Assembly (NCBI GenBank): GCA_025174535.1
Contig: JALBUN010000018.1
Span: forward strand, 62,001-126,000
Direction: 5' to 3'
DNA from: Cantharellus purpuraceus
Lineage: Eukaryota; Basidiomycota; Agaricomycetes; Cantharellales; Hydnaceae
DNA length: 64,000 nt
This document shows positions 10,801-21,709 of the stretch, one piece after another. The position numbers and the translations under genes were made by a program. Positions within the stretch are counted from its first letter, which is position 1; every line of letters starts with the position of its first letter. The notes beneath the pieces are model-generated. The model did not search any database. It worked only from the letters and a program-made list of their open reading frames with translations, and was not told where the DNA came from.

Positions 10801-11120
10801 AGAAAGTGAATGAAAATTTTCATTTTTGCAAGCGCTGTCGGTTCACTTAAGGAATAGATCCTATAAGCCTGTGTGCAATGGTCCTAACAAACAGACGGTG
10901 TGTAACGCAGTTGTTCAGCACTCCAAAGATCAATCAGGTCAAGGGGTAGGAGCAGCACTGGGTAACAGGAAAGTGGGATAGTGCTCTGTGGTTGGATGAG
11001 GATGGGAGCAAAAGGTCAGTCCAGATGACTGATCGTGCTCTGTGACTGGATGACAATGGATAGCCCGGTTGGGAGGTACGTGAAAGCTGATTTCAAGAGA
11101 AGTGACCTCTCGGTGGCGGA

Positions 11121-11985
11121 GGGAAATCTGATCGTTGAACCAAGGTGCTTTACCTCAGTGTAGAGATGATGGATTGTGATGTAGAGCGTAGAGCATAGAC
11201 TTAGAGCATGGACTTTGACTTTAGAGCGTTGGCTGAAAACTTGTTGATTGATTCCAAAGGCGAAAACTAGCACCCATTTATATACAAATCCCCAGGGCAC
11301 AACAACACAATATGAGGAGCAAATGATGCAATATGATGCAAGAAATGCTGATCAAGCCAGCTGATGAAGCGTGTGAAGTTGAACTACTAATGGGGAAATC
11401 ATGGAGAAATGAAGTGACAGATAGGGGTAATCTTTGTAAGAATAGGGTGTGATGAGTAATAAAAGAACCAAAAATAGAACAAGGATGAGTAAGTCGTGTA
11501 TGAATGAATTAAAAGATGAAACAGGGGTGAGTCATATAAAAGAACAATAGAAACGTCCACCAATACCATCTTCCATACGGCTCCGAAGGTAAATTGACCC
11601 TGAGTCACATGAGGACTTCAGTCAGCATCCACAACAAATACTCCTTATTGTCTTAGTGATCTGTCTCCATATGGTATCCTGTTCCAAGGGTATTCGGTCC
11701 CTTTGCCTGACATGATGTAACCTGAGCTGGATTGAAGTGGGAGGATAGGTCGGCGATGGCAACTGAAATTCTACCTCACATTTGACTTGTCTATCTGTGT
11801 TACGATATAGAGGCGAAATGCCGAGGAATGTATATGGTTCAACGGAATTGTGAAAGAATATGGGATCGCCAATGGCATAAGAGAGACATGGTGGGGATCT
11901 TGGACGTTGAAAGAGTTTTGGAAGTATTTTGACACATGGAGGTGGCTTAACATGCCCGTGGAGCTTGGCATATTTTTGATAGTCC
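11121..11985 (-). repeat. Right arm of the large inverted repeat, with ORF
   Basis: Reverse complement of 9,302-9,994 plus about 125 extra bases near 11,575-11,700. On the - strand it encodes a segment with EDYQKYAKLHGHVKPPPC, LPKLFQRPRSPPCLSYAIGD and PIFFHNSVEPYTFLGI, then after the extra block a tail ending ICHFISP. I do not recognise the family. Both arms keep nearly the same amino-acid sequence, which fits a recent duplication or a once-coding transposon ORF. No catalytic motif or zinc finger is visible. Confidence 0.75.
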
Positions 11986-12005
11986 TCTGTTGTTTTGGAA
12001 CCCAC

Positions 12006-13320
12006 AAAATTATGGTGTTAGGGCAAACTCTAAATCACCACAATTCCGTGAATGAACAGCTGAGAAGAATATCAAATCCTACTGCAGCACAACTCCAGAA
12101 ACGATTTAATGTTTGTACTTTGGTTACAATCCCTTGTAATGGTCAATGCAGATGATACGCAGGAAGGTAATACGTTTCTTAGCAGTAGGGAATGAATAAG
12201 ACTTCCAGAGTCTAGAGTTCATGGACGCTTAGGGGTCCAGATATTCCAAAAAGAGGGGAATGCACTTAGAGGCTAGAGGAAGTAGGTGGATGAATCCGAC
12301 CGTCCAACCAGTGACACTCTGAAGCGGGTAACAGCGATGTGTGAAGTAGTCTAGCAACTGCTTCACATGAGTTCAAGCTTCTAATGCTCTGCAAAGGCAG
12401 TACAAACTAGTAACTTAAACAAGAGCACTAATGGCAGGACTATCAACAACAATCTCACCCTGTAGATTTGTAGTCATGTGAGGCAGATACTACACTCACG
12501 CCCAAAGCAGGAATATCATTACTTCGAGTGCAATCAAGTACAGTTACACAACTGTAAAAATAGTCACACTGGTGTGCAGAAGATGGGTAGGATATGTTGG
12601 ATATATCAGAGGCAGAATGACCTCCTTATATATTGTATTTACAGGAGCTGACTAATGGTTCTGGAATATTCTATGTATTAATAGATGGAAACTACTGGAA
12701 GGTTGTGGAAGGTGGAAGAAAGGGGTAGAATATTGCAAGTCAATCACAGGTTCTGATCACTGGACTAACACTGATCAGGAGCTGAATAATGCTTCTGGAA
12801 AGTTCCATCTAATAATAGAAGGAAACAGCTAGAATGTTATGGAAAGGGATAGAATATTCCAAGGCAATCATCTGATTTGATCACCCATCAGCTGATTTGA
12901 TCCCTGAACTAGGCACTGATCAGGCAAAAAGAAGGGTATCCACCCTGTTTTCTGCACTGGTTTGGACAGCTATGGATAGCCATCTCAGGTGATGATCTGC
13001 ACAGAAAATAGTGCCCTGAGAGGCTGTGGTTGTTAAGTTACAGAATATTTATTGATCAGAGACATCTGAGCTTGAATTCAGGCCAAATGCCTGGTTCAAA
13101 GGTGGATAGCTGGCTGTGCAAAGGTTTGTGGGCACCTATGGGTCCACAACTGTAGCACAGCAGAAATAAATGATTCTGGGCCAAGTTCTGCATGGAATAT
13201 TCCCGAAAAAATATGAAAAATTAGAGAATATTTGAATAAGTCCATTCCAGGTACAAGCACCAAATATATGCTGATATTTAGGAATGGAGAAGCAAAGAAT
13301 AGCACATTGGTGCTGCATAA
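12006..13320. other. Internal LTR2-element sequence with a two-copy tandem repeat
   Basis: No supportable gene. It contains a direct duplication of about 135-145 bp: 12,644-12,777 and 12,778-12,924, each beginning GGAGCTGA-TAATG and containing AGAATATT-CAAG-CAATCA. The copies differ at roughly one base in five by eye. Short frames here are random. Confidence 0.55.
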
Positions 13321-14028
13321 ATGGAATTTGATAGGGAAAAGATGGTTCCCATACAAATGTACAGAGTCATCAAGAGAATGACTCTGCTGGCTTGTGCTGA
13401 TAACATGAGTCTTATTGTCACTCTACTTACCACACCAGTAGACACACTTGCCCTCATACAGGGGTGGCAAGTAAACCCTAATGGGGTCCTCCTGGCCATC
13501 TGACAGGAGTTGGATGGTATCATGAACTTGTCCGATGTGGACATATAGATGTGGCTGCAAAAGGCCACTCCTAAGAAGGGTTCTTCTGTGTTCAAGAAGA
13601 ACCTCTGGACTATGTTCCAGAACCCCAGCCACTGGGAATTATTGACCAGTGGCCAAAAGTTCTCACCAACTCTTGATGACACCTTTTGCACTTCAGTCAC
13701 TGGAGCATATGATTGGGGGAATTGCTTCACCCCTGATTGCGCTGCTATTTTAGAGGAGTTTGCTAAATGCATCGCCTCTGGAGCAGCTTTTAACCAGCCC
13801 ACCAGGGTTGGTAAGCAAAAGCAGGAGACTCAAGGAGACTCCCAAGCAGCTCATAAAGCTACTAAACGCTCTCTTGCTGAGCGTTTAGGTCATGATCAAC
13901 TTAATCATGAACTCAATCAGGATGCTGCGGTAGCAATTGCATCCTCTTCATCCATTCAAGTGGATGAGGATACCGCAACAATGTTGGGGATGACCAAGAG
14001 CCATCCCCCTCCAGAGCTGTATGATTAA
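13321..14028 (+). pseudogene. 3' terminal ORF of the outer LTR2 element, unrecognised
   Basis: A frame open from ATG at 13,321 to the stop at 14,026-14,028, apart from two stops (TGA near 13,501 and TAG near 13,546). It carries MTLLACADNMSLIVTLL, IQGWQVNPNGVLLAI, LWTMFQNPSHWELLTSG and YDWGNCFTPDCAAILEEF, then a Gln/Ala/Ser-rich acidic tail. It ends 44 bp before the 3' LTR. A run of AAAAGGGGAGGG (polypurine tract) sits directly at the LTR border. I do not recognise a retroviral domain. It may be a capsid-like or accessory protein of a non-autonomous large LTR element. Confidence 0.5.
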
Positions 14029-14072
14029 AAAAAGTACTGAATGAGATTGTGCCTCATTCAAAAAGGGGAGGG

Positions 14073-14350
14073 TGTAAGTACCCAAGGTACTTACTTACTA
14101 TAGGATATAGTTATATAGTTATAATTAATGTATGCAGCATTCCATTAAGGAATGCTGTCTTCTTGGTAGATATATGCACCCATAGGGTGCATATGTATAG
14201 TTATTATGTAAGCCAGTGGACCCAAGTACATGTGTGGGTCCACATATAGTAGACAGAACTTAGTTAACAACCACACTGTACAGCACATTGCACAACCAAT
14301 ATACTTGGTTGAGTTCTGTATAACAGTGTGAACTAAGACACCCATTAACA
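14073..14350 (+). repeat. 3' LTR of the outer 13.3 kb LTR element
   Basis: Nearly identical to 1,023-1,299 (for example CCCAAGGTAC against CCCAAGATAC, and CTGTATAAC against CTGTGTAAC). It starts TGTAAGTACCC directly after a polypurine tract and ends CCCATTAACA. It is followed by ACATC, the same five bases that precede the 5' LTR once the later solo LTR is removed. Confidence 0.87.
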
Positions 14351-14670
14351 ACATCCATCCCCATCAGACTCAGACATATTCACATAAGTCTGCCAGCCTT
14401 GGAGACCCATCTATTATTAGATTTCAAATATGTATTTTAAGTTGTACAACTAGACACTTCATTCCCCAGTTCAAATATTGAATCACACCTAGCTCCTAAG
14501 TCTGATCTGAACTATCTAAGTCATACTCCATCTCCAAAATCTTGGACACCAGGGCACAGCACATAAGCCAAGTCCATTCCAACCTCCATAATGCACTCTG
14601 ATCCCCACTCTGACTCTGACCCCCAACTCCAATCCAAGTTCTGACCCCCAATCAGATCTAGTGCATAACA
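14351..14670 (+). repeat. LTR-A, right part of the split 5' LTR
   Basis: Resumes LTR-A from ACATCCATCCCCAT and runs to GTGCATAACA. It is the continuation of 366-555 across the LTR2 insertion. Gypsy gag sequence starts directly after it, which fixes the direction of the LTR relative to its genes: transcription should read left to right. Confidence 0.8.
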
Positions 14671-16257
14671 GTATATTTGAACTGCCGTACTCACTCCTAC
14701 CAATGCCACGATCCACCGCCAATTTCAAGGTGCCCACTCCCAGCATCGACACCATCCCCGAGGTCATTGAAGAACCGCTGGACCACATAGAGGCTGTCAA
14801 TGAAGAGGACAATACTCCACCCTCCCCAAATCTGGTGCAAGCCATCTCCCTGCTCGCCAGCAGCATCCGTACCTTACAAACTCCTAAGTCCTGGACCAAG
14901 GTCCAGGAACCCAACCCTTTCAATGGCTCTGATCCACGCAAACTCCAACTGTTCCTGGTGCAATGCCAATTGAACTTCTGTGACTGCCCTAATGCATTTA
15001 CATCTGATCGGGTGAAGGTCACCTTTGCCATATCCTATCTCAAGGGCACCATACTGGACTACTTCAAGCCAGCACTCATGGATGACTCTGATGACCCAAT
15101 ATGATCAGAGGACTACTCCAACTTCATCTCTGAACTCCAGACCAATTTCAGTCCTTACAACCCTGAGGCTGATGCTGAGAACAAACTTGATCAACTTTGG
15201 ATAAAGGAAAATCACAAGATTGCAAAATACATTGTGAGTTTCCAGCAGCTAGCTCCAAAGGTCCAATGGGGTGATGCTGCACTCTGATGCCAATTTTACG
15301 TTGGCCTTCTGTCCCGCATCAAGGATGAGATATCATGCATCGATAAGCCAGATACTCTGGTTAACCTTCACAAGCTCATCCAATCCATTGATGCCCATTA
15401 TTGGGAACATCAATCCAAGGTCTCCTGTGAAAATTCAGCTAACAACAAGTCAGACAAATCATTGGACAAGACCTCCAAGTCCAACAAGAGGTCCAATAAG
15501 AAGACTACCACCAACTCCAGCCAGAAGTCAAACACTGGTAATGCTGCTGCTTCCAGTTCCAGTCAGAACAACTCCAGCCCTGGCAACCACTCCGGAGCTT
15601 GCGAGAGCACTCCAGACCTCTCCACCAAGCTAGGAAAGAATGGCAAACTTACCCAGCAGGAACACCAGCACCACATGGACAACAACCTCTGTCTGTTCTA
15701 TGGAAAGCCTGGTCACCAAGCCAAGGATTGCAACAAGGCAACCTTGTCTGCCACAAAAGCAAAAGGCTGTGCAGCCAATGCTACAATGGACCAAAAAAAT
15801 AGTAAGCAGTCCTCTAGCCTCTGTATGGGCTGAGGGCTGCATTAGTACTCCCCATGCAACAAATGAGGTCCATATGAATGCATCCACTCTTTCTCACTCC
15901 AACTCTCTTACCCTCCTTGTCCACTCTGATTCCATTCCTGATACCACTATCCAAGCATTAATTGACTCTGGTTCTACTCACTGTTTCCTTGATTCCTCTT
16001 TTTCTAATTTACATAAACTCTGCACATACACTATAACTCCAATATCACACCAATTATTTGATGGCACTACTAATGCTGTTATTTCATGAGGTATAGACCT
16101 GTCTATCTGTTTTTCTGTTGGAGAAATCCAGAACCTTACATTTTATGTTACTCCACTTGACTCAAGCTGTTCTGTGGTTCTCAGACATAATTGGCTCACC
16201 CGCTACAATCCATTGATTGACTGGGCATTGGGCCATATCCAGTGCAGGCTGTGTCAT
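14671..16257 (+). pseudogene. Chromovirus gag and protease, decayed
   Basis: Gag from ATG at about 14,704 (MPRSTANFKVPTPSID), capsid segment VTFAISYLKGTILDYFKP near 15,020, a Ser/Asn-rich linker, then a zinc knuckle (CLFYGKPGHQAKDC) near 15,690 in which the second Cys is Tyr (TAT for TGT). Protease follows near 15,953 (ALIDSGSTHCFLDSSF; D-S-G active site). Frame-breaking stops at 15,102 and 15,287 lie at TGA codons that fit CpG or G>A decay. A solo LTR at 16,258 then interrupts it. Homologous throughout to 5,688-7,232 but independently mutated. Confidence 0.88.
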
Positions 16258-16861
16258 TGTTACATCCTGTAACACCAAGTCTGATCTCCAGATCTCCATC
16301 TCCTTTACCCCCATTATCCGTCAACTCCACCTCCATCAACCCCGAACTCCATTATTGTTCTCTTTATAAGTAGTTTCTTCTTATGGGTTACAACAAACCT
16401 CCTTCTTTTATATTGTTTAGTTTAGTTAGGACTTGGGTCTAAACTCCAAACTCCTTTCCATGTTATACTCCATATCCATCTTATTGTCTTATCGTTTTAG
16501 TTTCAGCATTCAATTCTCCATATACTTATATGGGCTACTCTCTGTCTATTACAGTAGTTCATATATTGACTAAGATTTGCCCCATCAACTTCTTGGTTGC
16601 TAGCTTCTTGACAAGTACCTTCTTAACAAGTCAAACTCTGGGTCCTTGATCCAACTCTGCACTCTGAACTCTGAAACATTGGACTGACAATCCAAGGGGG
16701 TGCAACACACAAGTTGAAGCCAAGTCCACTCAATCCAACTCAATAGTTATTGTCTCATTCTGTCTCTGGTTGAACTGGAACAGTAAAGTCTCTACCTCTT
16801 CTTCACTAGCAGCTGAACTCTGGTTATTCCCTTTGAACCCTGAGTTTTCCAGCCCTTAACA
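16258..16861 (+). repeat. Solo LTR-C with TSD GTCAT
   Basis: A 604-bp insertion starting TGTTACATCCTGTAACACC and ending CCAGCCCTTAACA, flanked by GTCAT at 16,253-16,257 and 16,862-16,866. It interrupts the Gypsy protease-RT linker. A truncated inverted copy lies at 27,620-28,042. Confidence 0.88.
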
Positions 16862-17417
16862 GTCATCCCTGATGTCACCAGCAACTATAGGTGCAAAATC
16901 ATCTTCCACCTCTGCTGACTCCACTCTGATAGATACTCTGCCTACCCCTCCATCTATATCAATGGTGGACACTATAGTCTTTGCCAGACTAAGCAAACTG
17001 GATGGATCACAAATGTTCCAGGTCCACTTCTCCAATCCAATTCTCCTCACCACCCATTCTGCTCGATCAGCTCCACCAGACCTATCTATGGTTCCTAAGG
17101 AGTACCACAAGTTCACTGACATGTTCAGCAAGTCTAAAGCTGACTCTCTAGTGGAACACTGACCATATGATCTCAAGATTGAGTTGGATGACAACTCCAC
17201 CCCTCTGCTTGGCCCTATCTACTTGCTATCCCAAAAAGAGCTACTGGCTCTCCAACCATTCATAGATGAGAACTTAGCCATGGGCTTCATCTGCCCATCC
17301 CTATTCCCCCATGGGGCTCTGGTCCTATTTGTCTGCAAAAAGGATGGATCACTCCATTTATATGTCAACTTCCATGAACTCAACAAGATCACCAAGAAAG
17401 ACCAGTACCCAATACTT
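16862..17417 (+). pseudogene. Chromovirus protease-RT linker and RT start
   Basis: Gypsy frame after the solo LTR: TIVFARLSKLDGSQMFQVHF, LSMVPKEYHKFTDMFSKSK, then RT start LLSQKELLALQPFIDENLAM and [20 protein letters not shown] ends abruptly at about 17,417 within Q-Y-P-I, where a transposon fragment replaces the palm-domain centre. The conserved L-R-L-C-V-D-F is degraded to L-H-L-Y-V-N-F, so the first catalytic Asp is lost. Confidence 0.85.
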
Positions 17418-17523
17418 AAGATATCCAAATTGTAACTCCCTGGCTTTATGTATCATTGAAATTCTGATGTATATGAGATATACATCAGAATATTGAATAC
17501 TGACATGATTCCAAACAAGTGTC
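17418..17523 (+). mobile_element. Terminal fragment of the 565-bp MITE
   Basis: This 106-bp piece matches one end of the MITE at 22,584-23,149, including the hairpin CTGATGTATATGAGATATACA and the terminal CAAACAAGTGTC. It is followed by TTA, consistent with a 3-bp target site in the Y-L-D-D codons. The rest of the MITE and the adjoining RT palm codons are missing. The left join is at TAAGATATCCAAA, a sequence that both the MITE and the intact RT (TAAGATATTCCAAA at 8,331) contain. Confidence 0.78.
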
Positions 17524-19255
17524 TTAGATGACATTTTGGTATATTTGGATAATGAAGACAAACATTGGACACACATCCAGGAGGTACTCTGATGTCTCTG
17601 CCAACATGGCCTCTTTGCCCATGCTGACAAGTGCAAATTCCACTCCAACTCAGTCGAGTACCTAGGCTATATCCTCTCCCCTGCAGGACTGACAATGTCT
17701 GATGACAAAATCAAAGCCATACAGGAATGGCCAGAACTGCGGAAAGTCAATGACATACAGTCCTTCCTAGGGTTTGCCAACTTCTACTGACACTCCATCC
17801 ACAACTACTCTGATATTACCGTTCTGCTCACCCAGCTTACTAGGAAGGGCATCCAATGGAATTTCACTGATGAATGTAGACAGAGCTTTGAGACCTTGAA
17901 AAAAGCCTTTACCTCTGCTCTGTTACTGACTCATTGGGTTCCAGACATTCCTATCCTATTAGAGACCGATGCCTCCAACTATGCACTTGCTGCGATTCTG
18001 TCCATCATCTCTCCACATGACAGACAACCCCATCCGATTGCTTTTCACTCACATACATTTACGCCCCCTGAACTGACATCCATGACAAAGAGCTCCTTGC
18101 CATATATGAAGCTTTCCAGATATGGAGACACTACCTCGAAGATTCCTTCAATCTGGTTGACATCATAATAGACCACAAGAACTTGGAATACTTCTCCATG
18201 ATGAAACTACTCACCTGAAGACAAGTCCGATGGTCCAAATACCTGTCTCAGTTCAACCTCGTTATCTGCTTCTGCTCTGGTCAACTCAGAGCAAAGCCTG
18301 ATGCATTAACTAGATGCTAGGATGTCTACCTTAAAGAAGAGCCACTGTAAATCCACACAGCTTTTGGCCAGTGTTCACTAACAAGCAGCTGGCATCATCC
18401 CTACAAGCATCTACCCTCATGACTCCCGCCCTCCAAGCTGTTACCATCATGGACATTGACCAACTCTGCTCCAACATCCACTCATCACTTTGATCTGATC
18501 CTGTTACAGTTAAACACTTGGATGACCCTTCTGATCTGAAATGGTCACTTGACCCCAAAGGACACCTCCAACATAATGACTAGATACATCCCTGACACCA
18601 ATGGTCTCTGACTCTGAGTTTTGCAGTACTATCATGATCACCTGATTTCTGGCTGCTTCAGGCAAAACTGCACACAAGGGTTAATCCGATGGGACTACAT
18701 ATGGCTGAAAATGCAAGAGTATATTCAACACAACTGTAACTCCTGTACCACATGTATGTGCTCAAAATCACAAAGGCACAAACCCTATGGAACACTTAAG
18801 CAACTTCTGGTTCTGGAGCAACCGTGGAACTCCATTTCCATGGATTTCATAGAGAAGCTCCCCCCATCGCTCAGATATGACACCATACTTGTGATTGTTG
18901 ACAGGGTCACTAAACAGTCACTATTCATTCCGATGCATGACACCATCACCTCCACCTTACTAGCTAAGTTGTTTGTTTTCCATGTGTTCTCTAAACATGG
19001 AGTCCCATTGTATGTCACATCTGATTGGGGCTTGGAGTTCATGTCCTCCTTCTTTCACACATGAAGCTTCATTTTACCTCTGGATACCATCCTGAGGGAG
19101 ACAGACAAACAGAACGAATGAATCAGTTCCTGGAACAATATCTCCAAATAATTGTAACTATCAACAAGACAACTGGGCTGATCTACTTCCAATAGCAGAG
19201 TTTGCCTACAACAATGCTCTGAATGTGACTACTGGCATCTCTCCATTCTTTGCTA
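17524..19255 (+). pseudogene. Chromovirus RT C-terminus, RNase H and integrase core
   Basis: Begins in the RT box DDILVYLDNED, then NKIKAIQEWPELRKVN-like thumb sequence, RNase H (PILLETDASNYALAAILS near 17,950; D-H-K-N-L-E-Y-F near 18,172), integrase zinc domain (NSCTTCMCSKSQRHKP near 18,740) and catalytic core (SMDFIEKLPPSLRYDTILVI near 18,840; VTSDWGLEF near 19,015). The element is interrupted by the MITE in F-A-Y-N-N...S-P-F-F-A. Several stops (for example 17,589, 18,215 and 19,062) make it non-coding. Confidence 0.9.
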
Positions 19256-19820
19256 GACGCTTGTTCGGAATCATGTCAGTATACAATATTCTGATGTATA
19301 GGAGATATACATCAGGATTTCAATGATACATAAAGCCAGGGAGTTACAATTTGGATATCTTAAAAGATTTCGGATGTGTGAAATTTTCATAAATATAAAC
19401 ATATATTCTATATTTTAATAAACTTTAAAAGATGAGATATTTGGTTGAGATGAACATAATTATTTACATGGATATAATAGGAATGTATATATGAATATAA
19501 TTGGTATTATATAGGGTATTTAGATATACAAATACCAGGTGGGGATTAAAGATAGTTCAAATTATGTTACAAGTATTGTATAAGAAAGAATCAATGATAT
19601 TTGGATGTTCCCTCAAGGGAGTTGCCACCACTAAATGGGGAAAAAACAATTATTTTTGAGAATTATGCCAAAATATCAAAATATGTTTTAATCTAGTATA
19701 TTGTGTAAAATTTGAGAATCATGTTGAAATATGAAAATAAGTTTGAATTGAAGTGTATTGTATAAAATTTGAGGAAAATAGGTTGTACATACGTATTTGT
19801 TGTATTTCTGAATAAGCGTC
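19256..19820 (-). mobile_element. 565-bp MITE with TSD CTA in the integrase frame
   Basis: Inserted between TTTGCTA and CTAATAAAGG; the intact - strand paralogue at 3,870-3,900 reads TTGCTAATAAAGG without a break. The ends are inverted: GACGCTTGTTC at 19,256 and GAATAAGCGTC at 19,820. A near-terminal hairpin (TTCTGATGTATA with its complement) lies 30-65 bp inside one end. It is AT-rich and non-coding. The size, short terminal repeats and 3-bp NTA target duplication fit a non-autonomous PIF/Harbinger-like element. Confidence 0.87.
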
Positions 19821-19823
19821 CTA

Positions 19824-20467
19824 ATAAAGGCTACCATCTGAACATCTCTATCCATCCAGAGAAGGAACTTGCCTCCACCAAAGCCCACCAATTTATAACT
19901 GACCTCAACTAACTACACCAACATCTCTGAGAAGCTATCTCCGATGCTCAGAAACAATACCAAGCCTCTGCAGATTGACGCCATATCCCAGCTCCAGACC
20001 TACAGATTGGAGACAAAGTATTCGTCAAGGCCAAACACTTCTGGACCACCTGTCCATCGAAGAAACTCTCTGAGAAATACTTGGGTCCTTATGAGGTCAT
20101 TGCTCACACAGGCAGTAGGTCCTTCACCCTCCAACTCCCTGACCACTTCCAAGCAATCCACCCAGTCTTCCATATATCAATGCTCAAACCTGCTACTATA
20201 AACAAGATTCCCAGTCGCACCCAATCTCTGCCCCTTCCAATCATCATTGAAGGAGATAATGAATATGAGATATCTGAGATCCTGGACTTGAAGATTGATT
20301 GTTGGTACAAGTGCAAGCTCCAGTACCTAGTCAAATGGACTGGATACGAAGGCACCAATGAAGAGTCCTCATGGATCTCTGTATCCAAACTCAACCATGC
20401 ATCTGAATCCATCTCTGATTTTCACTCTGCTTATCTAGACAAACCTGGTCCTCTTATAAATCTTTAA
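19824..20467 (+). pseudogene. Chromovirus integrase C-terminus and chromodomain
   Basis: After the MITE the frame resumes (SLSIHPEKEL type), then the integrase C-terminal module with the G-P-Y-E-V-I motif near 20,088, LQLPDHFQAIHPVFHISMLK, and a chromodomain at 20,280-20,430 (KLQYLVKWTGYEG, ESSWISVSKLNHASESISDF). The stretch 20,081-20,467 is open to its natural stop. The chromodomain identifies the element as a chromovirus of Ty3/Gypsy. Confidence 0.9.
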
Positions 20468-21709
20468 GTTCTATTACCGGCTCCAATCCTATTACTCCAT
20501 ATCATTGTTTATTACAATCCACAGAAAAAAGCTACAAGTCTACCCAACCTCTGAAAACCTCACTCCAACCTGCTTTTTCTCCTTCAAAATTACAAGTCAA
20601 ACTTCTGCTATTCTCAAATCTGTTCCAAAATATTACAATCATTTTCACTTTCATTTTATAATTATACATCACACTTCCTTTTTCCCTTCCCCTTGTCTAC
20701 CTCAGCCTCAGTCTCCAATGCTGTCTCTGACTCATTATCACTCTCCACATCCAACACCCAATCCTTTTCATCCCCCATATCTGAATCCTCATCCAGGGGG
20801 GCCATGAACTTCTGCAGTTGACACAACTCAGCAGTCTGTCAACCCTCCAGAACCTCCTTCCATTTCATCATCTTGACCAAGTCCACTAACAACCCTTCCA
20901 TCTGCCAGAGATGCTCTGACTGCATGTTAACCAGCCTGATAAGCTGGCCCACAGTACTGCTGGGTATAGAGACGCACCCTGTACCTGCCCTGGTTGTCAC
21001 TCCCTCTGATCCAACACCACTACCTTCAGCCACCACAGCATCCATCTCTGTCTGCTGCCTTTTGGTTGGATGACCTTTCAATTCCTTCTCTGCCCCTCCT
21101 TGTATCACTGGTCAGGGCTTGATGCTCTGACTTCAGGGATCAAACTTGCCATCAATCCTACACCCTCCTTTCTGACCCCAACAACGATCACAGGATCAAA
21201 GTTGGCAGGTTGGACCAGTAGGCCATACACACTCCATGCCCACATCATGACACAAGTCATATATTACACCAGATCTGCCAAATGGCTCTGTCAGAGTCAG
21301 AGTCTTGGGTGGTCCACTCTTTTTGACATGGCCTCCAAGTTTTCCCTCTCCTCCTCATTGTCCTGCTGCTCCTCTGCAGCCTTCTCTATCTTGCACTTAC
21401 AAAGCTTGATTGCTGACCTAGCAACACACAACTCCTTTTTACAAGTTACTAGTAGGTGATCCTCCACCTTATGCCATATGATCCTCTGATCTGCCTCCCA
21501 CTTCTTCATATCAGTGCTGTTAAGAAAAATTGGAGGGGAAGAAGGCAAGGACAATAAATTTTAGGGGAGGGTGATGATGCAGGAGGTGTGTGTCGGAGTA
21601 GATACTGAATAGAGATGGAGCAAAGGCGTGGAGGTGGATATATGGGCAATCAATTAGTAGATGTATTTGACTAGAATGTTGTGACCAAAAATCAAGGGAT
21701 TTGGTCAAA
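20468..21709. other. Chromovirus 3' region and coiled-coil ORF remnants
   Basis: No intact gene. A purine run CCAGGGGGGCC near 20,796 could be a polypurine tract, but no LTR-A copy follows, so the 3' LTR is missing. On the - strand, 21,554-21,297 encodes a charged helix (KIEKAAEEQQDNEEERENLE) and 21,108-20,839 continues with VGQLIRLVNMQSEHLWQMEG. Together they look like the gag-like charged protein seen at 2,579-3,090, here decayed. Confidence 0.45.

Noticed and set aside
20796..20830. Polypurine tract marking a 3' LTR of the chromovirus
   Set aside because: A G-run is present, but no sequence resembling LTR-A follows, so a 3' LTR cannot be claimed.
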